Assembly (NCBI GenBank): GCA_024653385.1 | Contig: JANLFZ010000108.1 | Span: 1-14,536, forward strand | DNA from: Thermoguttaceae bacterium | GTDB taxonomy: Bacteria; Planctomycetota; Planctomycetia; Pirellulales; Thermoguttaceae | Length of the DNA: 14,536 nucleotides | Direction: 5' to 3' | Shown: one piece after another, positions 1-7,992 of the stretch | How the letters are laid out: each line of letters begins with the position of its first letter | Position numbering within the stretch: the first letter of the stretch is position 1 | Position numbers and translations under genes: made by a program | Notes under the pieces: model-generated | The model's input: only the letters and a program-made list of their open reading frames with translations | Databases searched by the model: none | Told to the model about the DNA's origin: nothing

Positions 1-1550
1 TTGTTGTACTCGTCGGTCTTCTGCTTGTTTTCTTTTTCGATCCGCTCGCGCTCGGCCTTGGGATCGGGCTTGGATTCGTCCTTCTTCGATTCGTCCTTCT
101 TGGGTTCTTCCTTCTTCGCTTCGGACTTGGCGTCGGCCGGTTTCGCGTCGGCCTTGGCATCGGGCTTGGCGTCGCCGGGCTTGGCCTCGGTCTTCGTCTC
201 GGGCTTGGGCTCCGGCGGCAACGGCTCGAGCTTGGGCTTCTCGATCACGTCGGGGTTGAAGTGGGCCACGACGAAGAGGTAGCGATTCACGCTCGCCGGG
301 CCCGGTTTGTCTTCCTTCTTTTCGCCCTCTTTCTTCTCTCCCTCTTTCTTTTCACCCTCCTTCTTTTCGCCCTCCTTGGCCGGGACGTCCTTGGCCGCGG
401 GCTTGCTCGAAGTGTCGGTGCTGGCGATGCGGCCGAAGCGGAGCAGGTACTCCACGCCGTCCTTCATCGTGACGCGAATCTCGCCTTCCGAGGAGTACAG
501 CTCGAGCGTTTCGTCGCGTGGAATGAGGTAGAAGCCGCGTTCGACCAGCGTCTGGAACAGCGAGCCGAACTTCGCCTGGGTCAGTTCCTCGACCTTGATC
601 TTGCCCTGCGCGCGCAGGTCGCCGCTAAGCAGCGGCGGCTTCTTGGCCACGTCGACGATCTTCAAGTCGTCCAGGGCGTATTTCAGGTCGTCGAGCTTCT
701 TGGTATTGAGTTCCTCGTCGTCGGCCATCTTCTGGGGCACGGGCTTGCGGTCCTGGAAGAGCGTTGCCTCGACGAGCTTCCACCGCTGATCGCCCGTGTC
801 GGTGTACTCCAGCGCCATGCGGCCGCGTTGTTCCATCTTGGGGACGAGCAGACCGCGAACCGGGTCGGTCAGCAGATCGAACGAATAGTCCTGGATGGCG
901 ACGTTCTTGATCTCCCAGGCATTGAGTTGCAAGAGGTCCTTTTCGATCCAATCGGCGAAGTTGGTCGAGAGCTTGTCGGGGTTGAGCTTGACGACGTAGG
1001 TGGGGTCTTCGCCGATTTTGCGCACGTAGCGGTAGTCTTTCCGTTCGCCCGAGTCCTTGGCGTCGCCGGTCGCTTCCTTGCCGATGACCAGCCCGATCAG
1101 GGGCTGGCCCTCCTTGTCCTTGAGCACCACGCGCGTGCCCACGCCCTTGGTGCCGGCCTCGATGGGTTCGCCGGGATCGACCACGCCGTAGAGCGAATGG
1201 TCTTTGCGGTCTTGGCTGGCGACATCGAGGACGACCAGGCCCATGATGCTCGTGGCGGCTTCGACCATGTGGCCTTTGGCGTCGGCGGGGTAGTCGGAAT
1301 GCGAGGGGATGCACCACCGGCCCTTGACCAAGGCCACGCGGAACGGCTTCGCTTCGCCCTTGGTTTCGTCGTACTGGATGATCTCGAGGTCGGCGGCTTT
1401 TAGGGGATCGGAGAAATCGGGGAACAGGGGCTGATTGCGGAACTCGGCAAGTTCGTCGGACGGAGCGCCGGAGCGGTGGACCGCCCAGCCGACCAGCACG
1501 ACGATCAGAGCCGCCGCTACGAAAATCGCGCTTTTGGTGTTGTCGTTCAT
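1..1550 (-). CDS. DUF4340 domain-containing protein, 3' end cut by the window edge
   Basis: The gene opens with ATG at 1550, preceded by AAGGAG with a 7-nt spacer, and stays open to the window edge, about 516 residues without a stop. The N-terminus (MNDNTKSAIF, then a hydrophobic run to about residue 23) looks like a single membrane anchor, so most of the protein should lie outside the cytoplasm. The body has the alternating strand pattern of DUF4340 proteins, such as VGTRVVLKDKEG, IGKEATGDAKDS and YRYVRKIGEDPTYVVKL. DUF4340 proteins are commonly encoded after GldG-like proteins in ABC-2 clusters, as here: the preceding gene stops 23 bp upstream. Their function is not established; I infer an accessory part of the ABC assembly. 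From about residue 393 the sequence becomes low-complexity: four EGEKK units, then Ala/Lys/Asp/Glu/Pro-rich sequence to the edge. The family call rests on weak similarity plus strong context. Confidence 0.8.
   Translation of the reverse strand, partial: MNDNTKSAIFVAAALIVVLVGWAVHRSGAPSDELAEFRNQPLFPDFSDPLKAADLEIIQYDETKGEAKPFRVALVKGRWCIPSHSDYPADAKGHMVEAATSIMGLVVLDVASQDRKDHSLYGVVDPGEPIEAGTKGVGTRVVLKDKEGQPLIGLVIGKEATGDAKDSGERKDYRYVRKIGEDPTYVVKLNPDKLSTNFADWIEKDLLQLNAWEIKNVAIQDYSFDLLTDPVRGLLVPKMEQRGRMALEYTDTGDQRWKLVEATLFQDRKPVPQKMADDEELNTKKLDDLKYALDDLKIVDVAKKPPLLSGDLRAQGKIKVEELTQAKFGSLFQTLVERGFYLIPRDETLELYSSEGEIRVTMKDGVEYLLRFGRIASTDTSSKPAAKDVPAKEGEKKEGEKKEGEKKEGEKKEDKPGPASVNRYLFVVAHFNPDVIEKPKLEPLPPEPKPETKTEAKPGDAKPDAKADAKPADAKSEAKKEEPKKDESKKDESKPDPKAERERIEKENKQKTDEYN
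73..117. repeat. Three 15-bp units coding for KKDES/KKDES/KKEEP
   Basis: Two near-perfect 15-bp units (73-87 and 88-102, GATTCGTCCTTCTTC type) are followed by a diverged third (103-117). On the coding strand they encode KKDES-type pentapeptides within the charged C-terminal tail of the DUF4340 protein. The period matches the repeat at 316-375 but the units differ in sequence. Confidence 0.7.
316..375. repeat. Four 15-bp tandem units coding for EGEKK repeats
   Basis: Four consecutive 15-bp units (316-330, 331-345, 346-360, 361-375) have the plus-strand form TTCTTTTCGCCCTCC with one to three changes each. They lie in frame in the DUF4340 gene and give four EGEKK pentapeptides. A unit length divisible by three means copy-number change would keep the reading frame. 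Confidence 0.9.
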
Positions 1551-1573
1551 GGGGTATCTCCTTGTTGCGTCCG

Positions 1574-4500
1574 TCAGGACCTCAGCCGCGACCGCGAAAC
1601 GCCCTCGCGTTCTTGCATCCTCCGGAGGAAGAGCACGCCGATGGCCACGAGCAAGGGCGGAATCGGGGGCAAGAGCACGGCGGCCATCTTGTAGCGGTCC
1701 TGCACCTGCCGCAGTTCGAGCTGCTGGCGGGTTTGGATCTGCTCGATGTCCTGGCGAACCTTCTGCTGCTGCTCTTCCAGGCGGCGGTTGAGCCGCTTCT
1801 CGGCCTCCTCGCGGTAGATGCCGATCTGGTCGTCGATCGCGGCAGCGCTGAGGTTCTGGCTCTGCATCTGCTCGCGGAGCTGCTTGATGTCGCGCCGGAG
1901 TTTCGCTCGCTCGTCCTCGGCCGCCTTCTTGACGTCGTCGAGCAGATTGTCGATCGTCCTGACCGTCTCGCGGCGCGACTTCTCGGTGACCTCCTCGATC
2001 CGCGTGAGCGTGCGGTGGATGTGCCGCCGCTTGCGGATCTCGAGGAACCGGTCATCGCCGGCCAGTTCGTCGAGCACGTTGAGCACGAACGCCACGTTGT
2101 CGAAGTCCAGGCGCAGGCCCTCGGCCAGTTCCGGCTGGTCGCGGAACCGGAACACCGTGGTGCTGAAGACGTCGACATCGGGCACAAGGATCACGTTGAC
2201 CTTCGAGGCGGGGGACTTGGCGTCGGGGTTCTGGCCGGCCGGGTTCTTCGCCCGAATCCGCGCGGCCAGCACGTACTCGCGCCCGGTGAACCGGCCGCGC
2301 GGCCCGGTGTCGTCGGAGCGCGAGCCGCGCAGCTTGCTGACCTCGCTGTACAAGGCCACGCCGGTGTTGTCGCCCGTCTGCACCAGCGGAATGAACTCGT
2401 GATTGGCGCCGGTCGGCTGGATATAGCCCGGGAACGGGAACCACAGGCGCTGGAGGTTCGAGGTGATGGGGTCGTCGTCGTTGAAGCCTCGGCGCGCGGC
2501 TCCCCGGTCGAGGAACACGAACTCGGGCACGCGCTTGTTGAGATCGGCGAGCTTCGGCACGCCGTTGTACTTCTGCCAGACGATGTCGCACTCGGTGCGT
2601 TCCGGCCCGAGGTCCTCGTCGTCCCTCAAGTTGATCGTGAAGGGGTCGCGCGCGGGGCTGCGCACCTTGCGCATCCCGCTGAAGTTCACCTCGAGAACCT
2701 TCCACAATTCCTCGATGTCGCCCTTTTGCATGCCCTGCATCATCATGGGGTTCATCATGCCGCCCATGGGAGGCCGCTTCGGATCGAGCGTGCCGCCGAC
2801 CGGCGTGAAGGCGGGGAAGGGGTCCTCGAAGATCGCGGTGGGCTGCCCGGCCTGCACCGCGGCGATGAAGTTCTTCATGGGCTCCGGCCCCAGCGTCGAG
2901 GGCTGGACCGCCAAGAGCACGTCGTAGCGCTCGGTGATGGGCTGGCTCGGATCGACCTGGACCACCTCGTAGCCCTTCTGGAGTTCGTCGATCAGCGGCC
3001 AGTTGTTGCTCTTGCTGAAGGTTTGCATGTCGAACTCGCCGAACAGTTGGGCATCGGTCCGCAACACGCCCACCCGCTTGCGCTTCTGCTGGGTGACCGT
3101 GGCGACCGACCGGGCCAACTCGTACTCGACCGGCGTGCCGAGGTCGACAAACGGCACCACCACCTTCTGCAAGCCGCACCGGAACGCCACGCCCATGAAG
3201 ATGCGGCGGTCCTCGATCGCGCCGCGGCTCTCGCCGCGCACGTCGCGCGGCGTGATGTTGTACTGCTCGCGGGCGCGCGTCGCCTGCTCGGTGAAGGGTT
3301 CGGTGTCGTAGATGCGCACCTCGATCTTGTTGCCCGAGACCGCCCGAATCTCCTCGAGCATCGAAATGAGGTTCAACCGGGTCTGGACGTAGGCCTCGGG
3401 CACCGAGGGGCTGATGAACGCCTCGACGTGGATCGTGCGTTCGGGTTCCAGGCCCTTCAAGAGCGCAATGGTGTCGTGCGACAGCGTGCTGAGCTTCTCG
3501 CTGGTGACGTCGATGCGCAGGTCATAGCGAGAGAAGAACCCATTGGCGCCCAGCGCCACCAGGGCCAGCGCGACGACGCGGGCGATGTAGTGTCCCGGCA
3601 TGACGGCCACCTTCGGCGGCCAGCGCAGCCATCCCCACAAGAGCCCGGCGTGCACCGCCGCATAGAGCGCGAACCCCGCGAAGAGCACCGGTCTCCACCA
3701 CGGCAGTTCGGTGACGTCGGTTTGCCGCATGTACCACTCGACCAGGGCCGCCGCCAACGCGAAGGCCGTCAGGCACGCGCCGTGAAGCCACGGCAAGACG
3801 GCAAAGGCGTGCGCGGTCGACGGCGAGCGCTCGCCCGACGACCACCCCCAGAGCAATCCCAGGTGGACGACCGGGTAGAGGACCGCCAGGATGACGAGCA
3901 CCGCGGCGTCGTCGAAGTACCGGCGGAAGAACAACCAGAACGTCACGAAGCTCAAGAGCCACAACAGGTGCACGGCGGGGTAGAACACGTGGTTGGCGAC
4001 CATCCCCTGACCGGTGCGCAGATGGCGCCGTCCGATGAGGACCACGCTCAGGTAGAGCATCACCGCCACGACGGCCCCGAAGTAGACGAGCCCGGAAAAC
4101 GCGAGGATTCCCCGGCCGAACGGCCGGAACTGCTCGCCGAGGCTCCACTGGCTGACGGTGCGGGCCATGTCGCCGGTAAACAGCAACTCGGCCTTGGCGG
4201 CGAACACCAAGGGCGCGTTGAACATGGCGCCGAGGATGAACGCCACGGTCAGGTTGCTCGTGAGGAACGAGGCCACCATGCCCACGGCCAGCATCGTCAG
4301 TCCCACGAGCCAATAGCCCACGTACGTGCCCAGGAACAAGCCGACGTCGGGGTCGCCCAGCCATCCGAGCACGGCCGCGTTGCACCCCAGCGAGAAGAGC
4401 AGGGAGATGGTGTAGATGACCACCGCGGCCAGGTACTTGCCCAGCACGATGTCGAAGTCGCCGGCCGGAATCGTCAAGAGGAGTTCGTCGGTTCCCTGGC

Positions 4501-4738
4501 GGCGCTCGTCGGCCCAGATGCTCATCGTGATCGCCGGCACGAAGACCAGCATGATCAGCGGGAAGACCTTGTTGAGCTGGTCGAGGTTCGCGAGGTTCGT
4601 GTTGAAGAAGTCCTCCGACCAGAAGGCCGCAAACGCGCTGAGGAGCACGAACACGCAGATGAACACGTACCCCAGAGGGCTCGTGAAGTACGCCCCAAGG
4701 TTGCGCTTGAAGACCGCGTACAACACCTTCACGTTCAT
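1574..4738 (-). CDS. GldF/GldG-type fusion: ABC-2 permease joined to an auxiliary extracytoplasmic domain
   Basis: A 1,054-residue membrane protein. Residues 1-240 resemble GldF/ABC-2 permeases: an N-terminal amphipathic stretch (FKRNLGAYFTSPLGYVF), a conserved cytoplasmic segment SIWADERRQGTDELLLT at about 73-89, and six hydrophobic segments. About 250-400 adds four or five more segments. Residues 405-880 resemble the GldG/ABC-transporter auxiliary domain, for example TIHVEAFISPSVPEAYVQTR and KIEVRIYDTEPF. A Met-rich stretch lies at 658-670. About 902-1017 is charged, heptad-like and probably coiled coil, followed by a last membrane segment near 1018-1037. It should be the membrane core served by the ATPase encoded just upstream; the substrate is unknown. 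I chose ATG 4738 over a TTG at 4762 because the protein then starts at the conserved MNVKVLYAVFKRN. Neither start has a strong Shine-Dalgarno sequence. The upstream stop is 35 bp away. Confidence 0.88.
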   Translation of the reverse strand: MNVKVLYAVFKRNLGAYFTSPLGYVFICVFVLLSAFAAFWSEDFFNTNLANLDQLNKVFPLIMLVFVPAITMSIWADERRQGTDELLLTIPAGDFDIVLGKYLAAVVIYTISLLFSLGCNAAVLGWLGDPDVGLFLGTYVGYWLVGLTMLAVGMVASFLTSNLTVAFILGAMFNAPLVFAAKAELLFTGDMARTVSQWSLGEQFRPFGRGILAFSGLVYFGAVVAVMLYLSVVLIGRRHLRTGQGMVANHVFYPAVHLLWLLSFVTFWLFFRRYFDDAAVLVILAVLYPVVHLGLLWGWSSGERSPSTAHAFAVLPWLHGACLTAFALAAALVEWYMRQTDVTELPWWRPVLFAGFALYAAVHAGLLWGWLRWPPKVAVMPGHYIARVVALALVALGANGFFSRYDLRIDVTSEKLSTLSHDTIALLKGLEPERTIHVEAFISPSVPEAYVQTRLNLISMLEEIRAVSGNKIEVRIYDTEPFTEQATRAREQYNITPRDVRGESRGAIEDRRIFMGVAFRCGLQKVVVPFVDLGTPVEYELARSVATVTQQKRKRVGVLRTDAQLFGEFDMQTFSKSNNWPLIDELQKGYEVVQVDPSQPITERYDVLLAVQPSTLGPEPMKNFIAAVQAGQPTAIFEDPFPAFTPVGGTLDPKRPPMGGMMNPMMMQGMQKGDIEELWKVLEVNFSGMRKVRSPARDPFTINLRDDEDLGPERTECDIVWQKYNGVPKLADLNKRVPEFVFLDRGAARRGFNDDDPITSNLQRLWFPFPGYIQPTGANHEFIPLVQTGDNTGVALYSEVSKLRGSRSDDTGPRGRFTGREYVLAARIRAKNPAGQNPDAKSPASKVNVILVPDVDVFSTTVFRFRDQPELAEGLRLDFDNVAFVLNVLDELAGDDRFLEIRKRRHIHRTLTRIEEVTEKSRRETVRTIDNLLDDVKKAAEDERAKLRRDIKQLREQMQSQNLSAAAIDDQIGIYREEAEKRLNRRLEEQQQKVRQDIEQIQTRQQLELRQVQDRYKMAAVLLPPIPPLLVAIGVLFLRRMQEREGVSRSRLRS

Positions 4739-4773
4739 GGTTTCCACCACGGTTGGGTTCAAGGAGGATGGGA

Positions 4774-5499
4774 TCAGGCCGTGCCGGCGCCGGTCAGTTC
4801 GAGACGCTTGCCGTCCCGCGTCAAGTCCTTTACCGGGCCGTCGAACACCAGCCGCCCCTCGTCGATGAAGAGCACCCGGGCGGCCATCGCCTCGACTTCC
4901 TGGAGGATATGGGTCGACAGGAGGATGGTCTTGCGCTGGCCGAGCTTGCGGATGGTATCGCGGACATCGTGAATCTGGTTCGGATCGAGGCCCGCCGTGG
5001 GCTCGTCGAGGATCAACACGTCGGGCTCATGGATCAGCACCTGGGCCATGCCCACGCGCTGGCGATACCCGCGCGACAGCTTGCCGATCGGCTTGCCGAT
5101 CACGCTGCCCAGCGAGCACAGCTCGATGACCGCCTCGATCCGCTCTTTCTTGTACTGGCCGCGGAGGCCGCGGGCCTCGGCAAAAAAGTTGAGCAAGGCG
5201 CGGGGGGTCATGTCGGGGTACAAGGGGCCGTTCTCGGGCAGATAGCCGAGCCGAGCCGAGCCGGCCAGACGGTCGGTGGCCATGTCGTGCCCGGCAATGC
5301 GGGCCGTTCCCCGAGAGGGGGAAAGGTAGCCCGTCAACAACTTCATCGTTGTGCTCTTGCCCGCCCCGTTCGGCCCGAGAAACGCCACCACTTCGCCCTT
5401 GTGGACGCGGAACGTCACGTCCTCGATCGCAGCAAAATCGCCATAATACTTGGTCAGCCCCTCGGCTTCGATCATGGCAGGACCTTGCTGTTCACTCAT
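4774..5499 (-). CDS. ABC transporter ATP-binding protein (GldA/CcmA-like)
   Basis: A 241-residue nucleotide-binding subunit with every ABC landmark: Walker A GPNGAGKST at 42-50, signature LSRGY at 141-145, Walker B VLILDE at 161-166, D-loop GLDP at 170-173 and H-loop STH ending at His197. The region after Walker A reads GYLPENGPLYPDMT, typical of ATPases paired with ABC-2/Gld permeases, where Glu stands at the usual Q-loop position. It should power the fused permease encoded 35 bp downstream from the cytoplasmic face. The start at 5499 has GGAG 8 nt upstream; the next Met (residue 9) lacks such a signal. Length is normal for the subfamily. This is the first gene of the inferred ATPase, permease-GldG, DUF4340 operon. 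The transported substrate cannot be read from the sequence. Confidence 0.95.
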   Translation of the reverse strand: MSEQQGPAMIEAEGLTKYYGDFAAIEDVTFRVHKGEVVAFLGPNGAGKSTTMKLLTGYLSPSRGTARIAGHDMATDRLAGSARLGYLPENGPLYPDMTPRALLNFFAEARGLRGQYKKERIEAVIELCSLGSVIGKPIGKLSRGYRQRVGMAQVLIHEPDVLILDEPTAGLDPNQIHDVRDTIRKLGQRKTILLSTHILQEVEAMAARVLFIDEGRLVFDGPVKDLTRDGKRLELTGAGTA

Positions 5500-5596
5500 G
5501 GGAACTACTCCAGCAGGGGGTGCTATGGCAGGATGGCGGGACCGATCGCTCGGCCCCAGCGCAAGGCTGCCCTCGCCTCACGCGGGGAAAGCCCTC

Positions 5597-5602
5597 ATTA
5601 TA
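5597..5602 (-). promoter_or_regulatory. Candidate -10 box (TATAAT) for the ABC operon
   Basis: A perfect TATAAT on the minus strand, about 98 bp upstream of the ATPase start. The hexamer at the ideal 17-bp spacing (5620-5625, CTGGTT) is a poor -35 match, so the call rests on the -10 alone. The rest of the 253-bp gap between accD and the ATPase (5500-5752) shows no convincing gene, and I see no clear hairpin-plus-T terminator after accD. Confidence 0.35.
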
Positions 5603-5752
5603 GTCTGCGCAGGTCCTCAAACCAGGGCCCCCACAGACGGTTCTCCACCCGGAAGACGGCAAGACGAGTGGAGACATACTATCTCATATAGACTATTACG
5701 CAGAAAGCGCCAGACGGTTCAGCCGGGAGGCGGCCCCAATCAACGGCCGAGT

Positions 5753-6604
5753 TCATTTGCCGCAATAGTCGATCGCCCGCGCCAACTCGCTCTTCAAGTC
5801 TTGTCGGCGCACGATCCGGTCGATGTAGCCGTGTTCCAAGAGGAATTCGCTCGTTTGAAAGCCCTTGGGCAGTTCGATGCGGATGGTAGCCTCGATGGTG
5901 CGCGGGCCGGCAAATCCGATCAGGGCCTTGGGCTCGGCGAACACCAGGTCGCCTAGCGACGCGAAGCTGGCCGCAACCCCACCCATTGTGGGGTTGGTGA
6001 GCACCGAGATGAACAACCCGCCCGCCGCGTCGAACCGGGCCAGCGCGGCCGAGACCTTGGCCATTTGCATCAGCGACAGGAGCCCCTCTTGCATCCGGGC
6101 GCCTCCGCCCGAACCCGAGACGATGATCAGCGGCAATTGTTCGGCGGTCGCCCGCTCGACCAGCCGGGTCAGTTTCTCGCCCACGACCGACCCCATGCTG
6201 CCCATCATGAACGCCGAGTCGGTCACGCCGAAGGCGACGCTGCGGCCGCGGATCATGCCCCGGCCCACCAAGGCGGCATCGCGCAGCGAGGTTCGCTCTT
6301 GCTCGCGGGCCAAACGCTCGCGATACGGCATGCGATCGACAAACCCCAAGGGATCGGTCGGCTCGAGGTCCGCGTCCCACTCTTCAAAGGTACCCTCGTC
6401 GAGCACCTGGCGGACCCGATCCGGCGCCGACACGTACCAGTGATAGTCGCACTCGGGACAAACGCCCAGACGCTTTTCCGCTTCCTTGCGGAAGATCGTT
6501 TGCTGACACCCGGGGCACCGCTTCCAAAGCCCCTCGGGAACACCCCGTTTGGGGTGTTTGACCATGTTGCGCCAATGGTTTGCGTCTTGCCGATCGGTGG
6601 ACAT
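5753..6604 (-). CDS. accD: Acetyl-CoA carboxylase carboxyltransferase subunit beta
   Basis: A 283-residue AccD. It transfers the carboxyl group from carboxybiotin to acetyl-CoA, together with AccA, to make malonyl-CoA for fatty acid synthesis in the cytoplasm. The N-terminal zinc ribbon is intact (Cys30, Cys33, Cys49, Cys52, in CPGC and CPEC). The carboxyltransferase core follows with GVTDSAFMMGSMGSVVGEK at 126-144, the glycine-rich oxyanion-hole loop SGSGGGARMQEG at 163-174 and LTNPTMGGV at 202-210. The C-terminus has GFAGPRTIEATI and LLEHGYIDRIV, normal for the family, and the length is typical. The ATG at 6604 lies 4 bp after the stop of the preceding gene with no strong Shine-Dalgarno sequence, so translation may be coupled. 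accA is not in the window. Confidence 0.97.
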   Translation of the reverse strand: MSTDRQDANHWRNMVKHPKRGVPEGLWKRCPGCQQTIFRKEAEKRLGVCPECDYHWYVSAPDRVRQVLDEGTFEEWDADLEPTDPLGFVDRMPYRERLAREQERTSLRDAALVGRGMIRGRSVAFGVTDSAFMMGSMGSVVGEKLTRLVERATAEQLPLIIVSGSGGGARMQEGLLSLMQMAKVSAALARFDAAGGLFISVLTNPTMGGVAASFASLGDLVFAEPKALIGFAGPRTIEATIRIELPKGFQTSEFLLEHGYIDRIVRRQDLKSELARAIDYCGK

Positions 6605-6608
6605 GGCG

Positions 6609-7193
6609 TTATTGGGTTACCGCTTCGGGCTTGGTTTCGAGCACCTGCCAGCAGCCATGCCGCTGAGCAATGGCCTTCCAAAGGTCGCCTAGCTCGCCAT
6701 GATCGACGAACCGTCGCACGAGCGTGGCCAATGGCTCCGAAACCACGATGGCGATGGTCCCCTCTTTGTGCCGCTTGAGAATGCGCGTCATGGCGGCATG
6801 GACCCGCTGGTCTGCCTCGCCCAGCATCTCCCCTTCAGGGGGGCAGACGTGTTCTGGCTGTTCCTGCCACTGCCGATACACCTTCGGCTGTTTGAGCCGG
6901 GCTTCGTCAATCAACATGCCCTGCCATAGCCCAAGGTTCACGTTCTCCATCTGCTCCAGGACGCGGAATTTAACATCCAACGCCTCGGCAATCATCTTGG
7001 CCGTCTGCAAGGCGGGCTCGCATTCGGGGGCATACACCGTGTCGATCGCCAGATGGGCAGCGCGGAGTTCCTCGACCATCCGGGCCACCTCGTCGGTTCC
7101 CATCGCGTTAAGCGGCACATCGAGGTTGCCCTGGATGCGACGCTGGGCGTCGTAGTCCGTCGATCCGGGCCGGATCAAGACAATCTGAACCAT
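6609..7193 (-). CDS. Histidine-phosphatase-superfamily protein, probable pseudoenzyme
   Basis: A 194-residue protein with the phosphoglycerate-mutase-like fold signature: MVQIVLIRPGSTD at the N-terminus, then RIQGNLDVPLNAMG at 19-32, YAPECEPALQTAK at 54-66 and VVSEPLATLVRRF at 150-162. Active members have an RHG motif, an arginine in the second motif and a second histidine in a vvsH motif. Here the three positions are Pro9, Pro60 and Glu153. Only the acidic residue of the LEQMEN stretch (Glu83) remains. The surrounding scaffold is well kept and the frame is intact, so this looks like a maintained non-catalytic protein and not decay. It sits between rpe (16 bp upstream) and accD (4 bp downstream) and is probably co-transcribed with both. 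Its role is unknown; binding a phosphorylated metabolite or regulating a partner is speculation. Confidence 0.85.
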   Translation of the reverse strand: MVQIVLIRPGSTDYDAQRRIQGNLDVPLNAMGTDEVARMVEELRAAHLAIDTVYAPECEPALQTAKMIAEALDVKFRVLEQMENVNLGLWQGMLIDEARLKQPKVYRQWQEQPEHVCPPEGEMLGEADQRVHAAMTRILKRHKEGTIAIVVSEPLATLVRRFVDHGELGDLWKAIAQRHGCWQVLETKPEAVTQ

Positions 7194-7209
7194 GGGAGAG
7201 ATAACTCGA

Positions 7210-7926
7210 TCAACCGACGTGTTCCACCCGCTCGCTGCGGGATGATCTTGCCATCGAGGTCAGTTCGGCCATGCGCTTTCGATAGTCGGGCTGACCCAAC
7301 AGGGCGGTGCCCACCACGAACACATCGGCCCCGGCTTCGGCGCAAGCCCTGATGGTGTCGCCGTTCACGCCCCCGTCAACCGACAGCAGCGTCCCTGGCC
7401 TCGCGTGGGCTCGGAGCCACCGAAGTTTCTCCAGAGCCACGTCCTGAAATGCCTGTCCCCCAAAACCCGGCATGACGCTCATCGTCAACACCAAGTCGCA
7501 GTGGTCGAGGCATTTTTCCAAGACCCGTACGTCCGTGGGCGGACTCAACGAGACGCCCGCACCCGCACCTAAACGGCGTATTTCATCCAACACCATCGCG
7601 GGGTCGTCGACCGCCTCCACATGAATCGTCAGCAGATCGGCCCCCGCGCGGCGAAACGCCGCCAAGTGCCGGGCGGGCTGCTCGATCATCAGATGCACGT
7701 CCAACGGCAGGTCGCTGATCCGGCGCACCGCCTCGATCACCGGAATCCCGAAACTCAGGTTCGGAACAAAATGGCCATCCATCACGTCGAGGTGGAGCAA
7801 CCGGGCACCCGCTTGCTCCAAGCGGCGGATCTCTTCCTCGAGATTCCCAAAATCGGCGGCCAGTAGGGACGGCCCGACCAGCGGGACGGCCGAACGTAGT
7901 GCAGACAGTACCGAAGCCTTGGCCAT
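7210..7926 (-). CDS. rpe: Ribulose-phosphate 3-epimerase
   Basis: A 238-residue TIM-barrel enzyme interconverting D-ribulose 5-phosphate and D-xylulose 5-phosphate in the cytoplasmic pentose phosphate pathway. The family motifs are present: PSLLAADFGNL at 19-29, HLDVMDGHFVPNLSFG at 45-60, DVHLMIEQP at 76-84, IHVEA at 101-105, the MSVMPGFGGQ phosphate-side loop at 149-158, VDGGV at 183-187 and VVGTALLG at 204-211. The expected metal and acid-base residues are His45, Asp47, His78 and Asp184. The frame is open upstream to 8223, but I place the start at ATG 7926. The residues before it have no family resemblance, homologues begin near here, and a candidate promoter lies at 7993-8021. No close Shine-Dalgarno sequence is seen (a GGGAGG is 20 nt away). 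First gene of the rpe, phosphatase-like, accD set. Confidence 0.95.
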   Translation of the reverse strand: MAKASVLSALRSAVPLVGPSLLAADFGNLEEEIRRLEQAGARLLHLDVMDGHFVPNLSFGIPVIEAVRRISDLPLDVHLMIEQPARHLAAFRRAGADLLTIHVEAVDDPAMVLDEIRRLGAGAGVSLSPPTDVRVLEKCLDHCDLVLTMSVMPGFGGQAFQDVALEKLRWLRAHARPGTLLSVDGGVNGDTIRACAEAGADVFVVGTALLGQPDYRKRMAELTSMARSSRSERVEHVG

Positions 7927-7992
7927 GGATGATCCGACGCCTACAACCTCCCAGGAGCAATCTGCTTGCGCGCGGTTCGAGGTTGGTGACCA

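Noticed and set aside
261..1403. Plus-strand open frame of 380 codons
   Set aside because: It mirrors the DUF4340 gene, with no domain or convincing start, and its beginning translates the repeat array antisense.
1562..4972. Very long plus-strand open frame (1,136 codons) opposite the GldF/GldG fusion gene
   Set aside because: It is antisense to a gene with clear domain content. Its translation is rich in Arg, His, Asp and Glu with no recognisable domain, as expected from codon bias in GC-rich DNA.
5230..5234. Glu in place of the Q-loop Gln in the ATPase as a defect
   Set aside because: GYLPEN is the usual form in Gld/CcmA-type ATPases. All other nucleotide-binding motifs are intact.
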